Shown here: piece after piece, positions 16,683 to 16,881 of the stretch
Numbering within the stretch: the stretch's first letter is position 1
How the letters are laid out: every line of letters starts with the position of its first letter
From: Cyclostephanos tholiformis
Lineage: Eukaryota; Bacillariophyta; Thalassiosirophyceae; Thalassiosirales; Thalassiosiraceae
Direction: 5' to 3'
Length of the DNA: 16,881 nt
NCBI GenBank assembly: GCA_036939975.1
Contig: JALLPB010000354.1
Location: 1-16,881, forward strand
Program-made: the position numbers and the translations under genes
Notes under the pieces: generated by a model
Told to the model about the DNA's origin: nothing
What the model saw: the letters and a program-made list of their open reading frames with translations, nothing else
Database searches by the model: none

Positions 16683-16881
16683 ATGATGGCACGACGATGC
16701 CGAGCGTCGATGGGGGGCGATGACACTGACGAGTCGGCCCGCAAGCGGTGCGCGTTATTTGGATATGCCACCCGATGCAGCGACACGATCATGACCGGGT
16801 GGAGAAAAGGAGAGTGGACTTGTCGATGTCGGTACCATACTAATAATAACGCGTCGGTCGATTTCGTCCTCTTCGGAAAAA
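16683..16881 (+). CDS. Partial open reading frame running off the window (unknown)
   Basis: From the ATG at 16683 the frame stays open to the window end (66 codons). Tandem ATGs at 16683/16686 and another at 16710 are possible starts. The encoded segment has several Cys and Arg residues (KRCALFGYATRCSD, GEWTCRCRYHTNNN) and no recognised domain. GC-rich sequence gives chance open frames often, so this may not be a gene. Its only support is that it remains open to the edge and turns compositionally mixed towards the end. Confidence 0.2.
   Translation, partial: MMARRCRASMGGDDTDESARKRCALFGYATRCSDTIMTGWRKGEWTCRCRYHTNNNASVDFVLFGK

Overview
The window looks like nuclear DNA of a photosynthetic stramenopile, most likely a centric diatom. 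Four observations support this. The first gene starts with a signal peptide that ends in a TSAF-LPP motif, which resembles the ASAF plastid-import motif of diatoms. Coding DNA is GC-rich and interrupted by short GT-AG introns of about 70-180 nt. The gene set mixes eukaryotic features with bacterial/plant-type enzymes (a FadE-type acyl-CoA dehydrogenase and a plant-like SAICAR synthase). There is also a decayed class C GPCR (GABA-B-like) of a type I associate with diatom genomes. No database search was possible, so family calls rest on recognised motifs and remembered family patterns.

Layout: (1) 297-2833 (+), a three-exon prolyl-oligopeptidase-family peptidase, probably plastid-targeted. (2) 3050-5880 (-), a long AT-richer tract that looks like intergenic DNA but reads as a pseudogene of a ligand-binding-domain plus 7TM receptor; it has many stops and frame changes, and two introns with intact splice sites. 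(3) 5975-6170, a 98-bp direct tandem duplication. (4) 6189-7628 (-), a nuclear-type protein with an N-terminal coiled coil, a small Cys4 motif and two AT-hooks. (5) 7629-8179, a divergent promoter region. (6) 8180-10087 (+), a Sel1/TPR-like repeat protein with a mitochondrial-looking N-terminus. (7) 10217-13013 (-), a four-exon, 818-residue FadE-type acyl-CoA dehydrogenase. (8) 13014-13807, a divergent promoter region with a (GA)14 microsatellite and a long pyrimidine tract. (9) 13808-14836 (+), SAICAR synthase. (10) 14837-15242, 3' flank with a G-rich tract and an AT microsatellite. (11) about 15243-16080 (-), a probable broken or mis-sequenced gene, possibly START-like. (12) 16081-16881, GC-rich sequence with little I can assign, ending in an open reading frame that runs off the window.

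The genes do not form an operon-like unit. They are ordinary, closely packed eukaryotic genes in mixed orientation: housekeeping metabolism (fatty acid beta-oxidation, purine synthesis), organellar proteolysis, a chromatin-type factor and a repeat scaffold. The most interesting items are the decayed receptor, the Cys4/AT-hook protein and the frameshifted gene at 15.2-16.1 kb. I found no sign of a new defence system, CRISPR array or intact mobile element.
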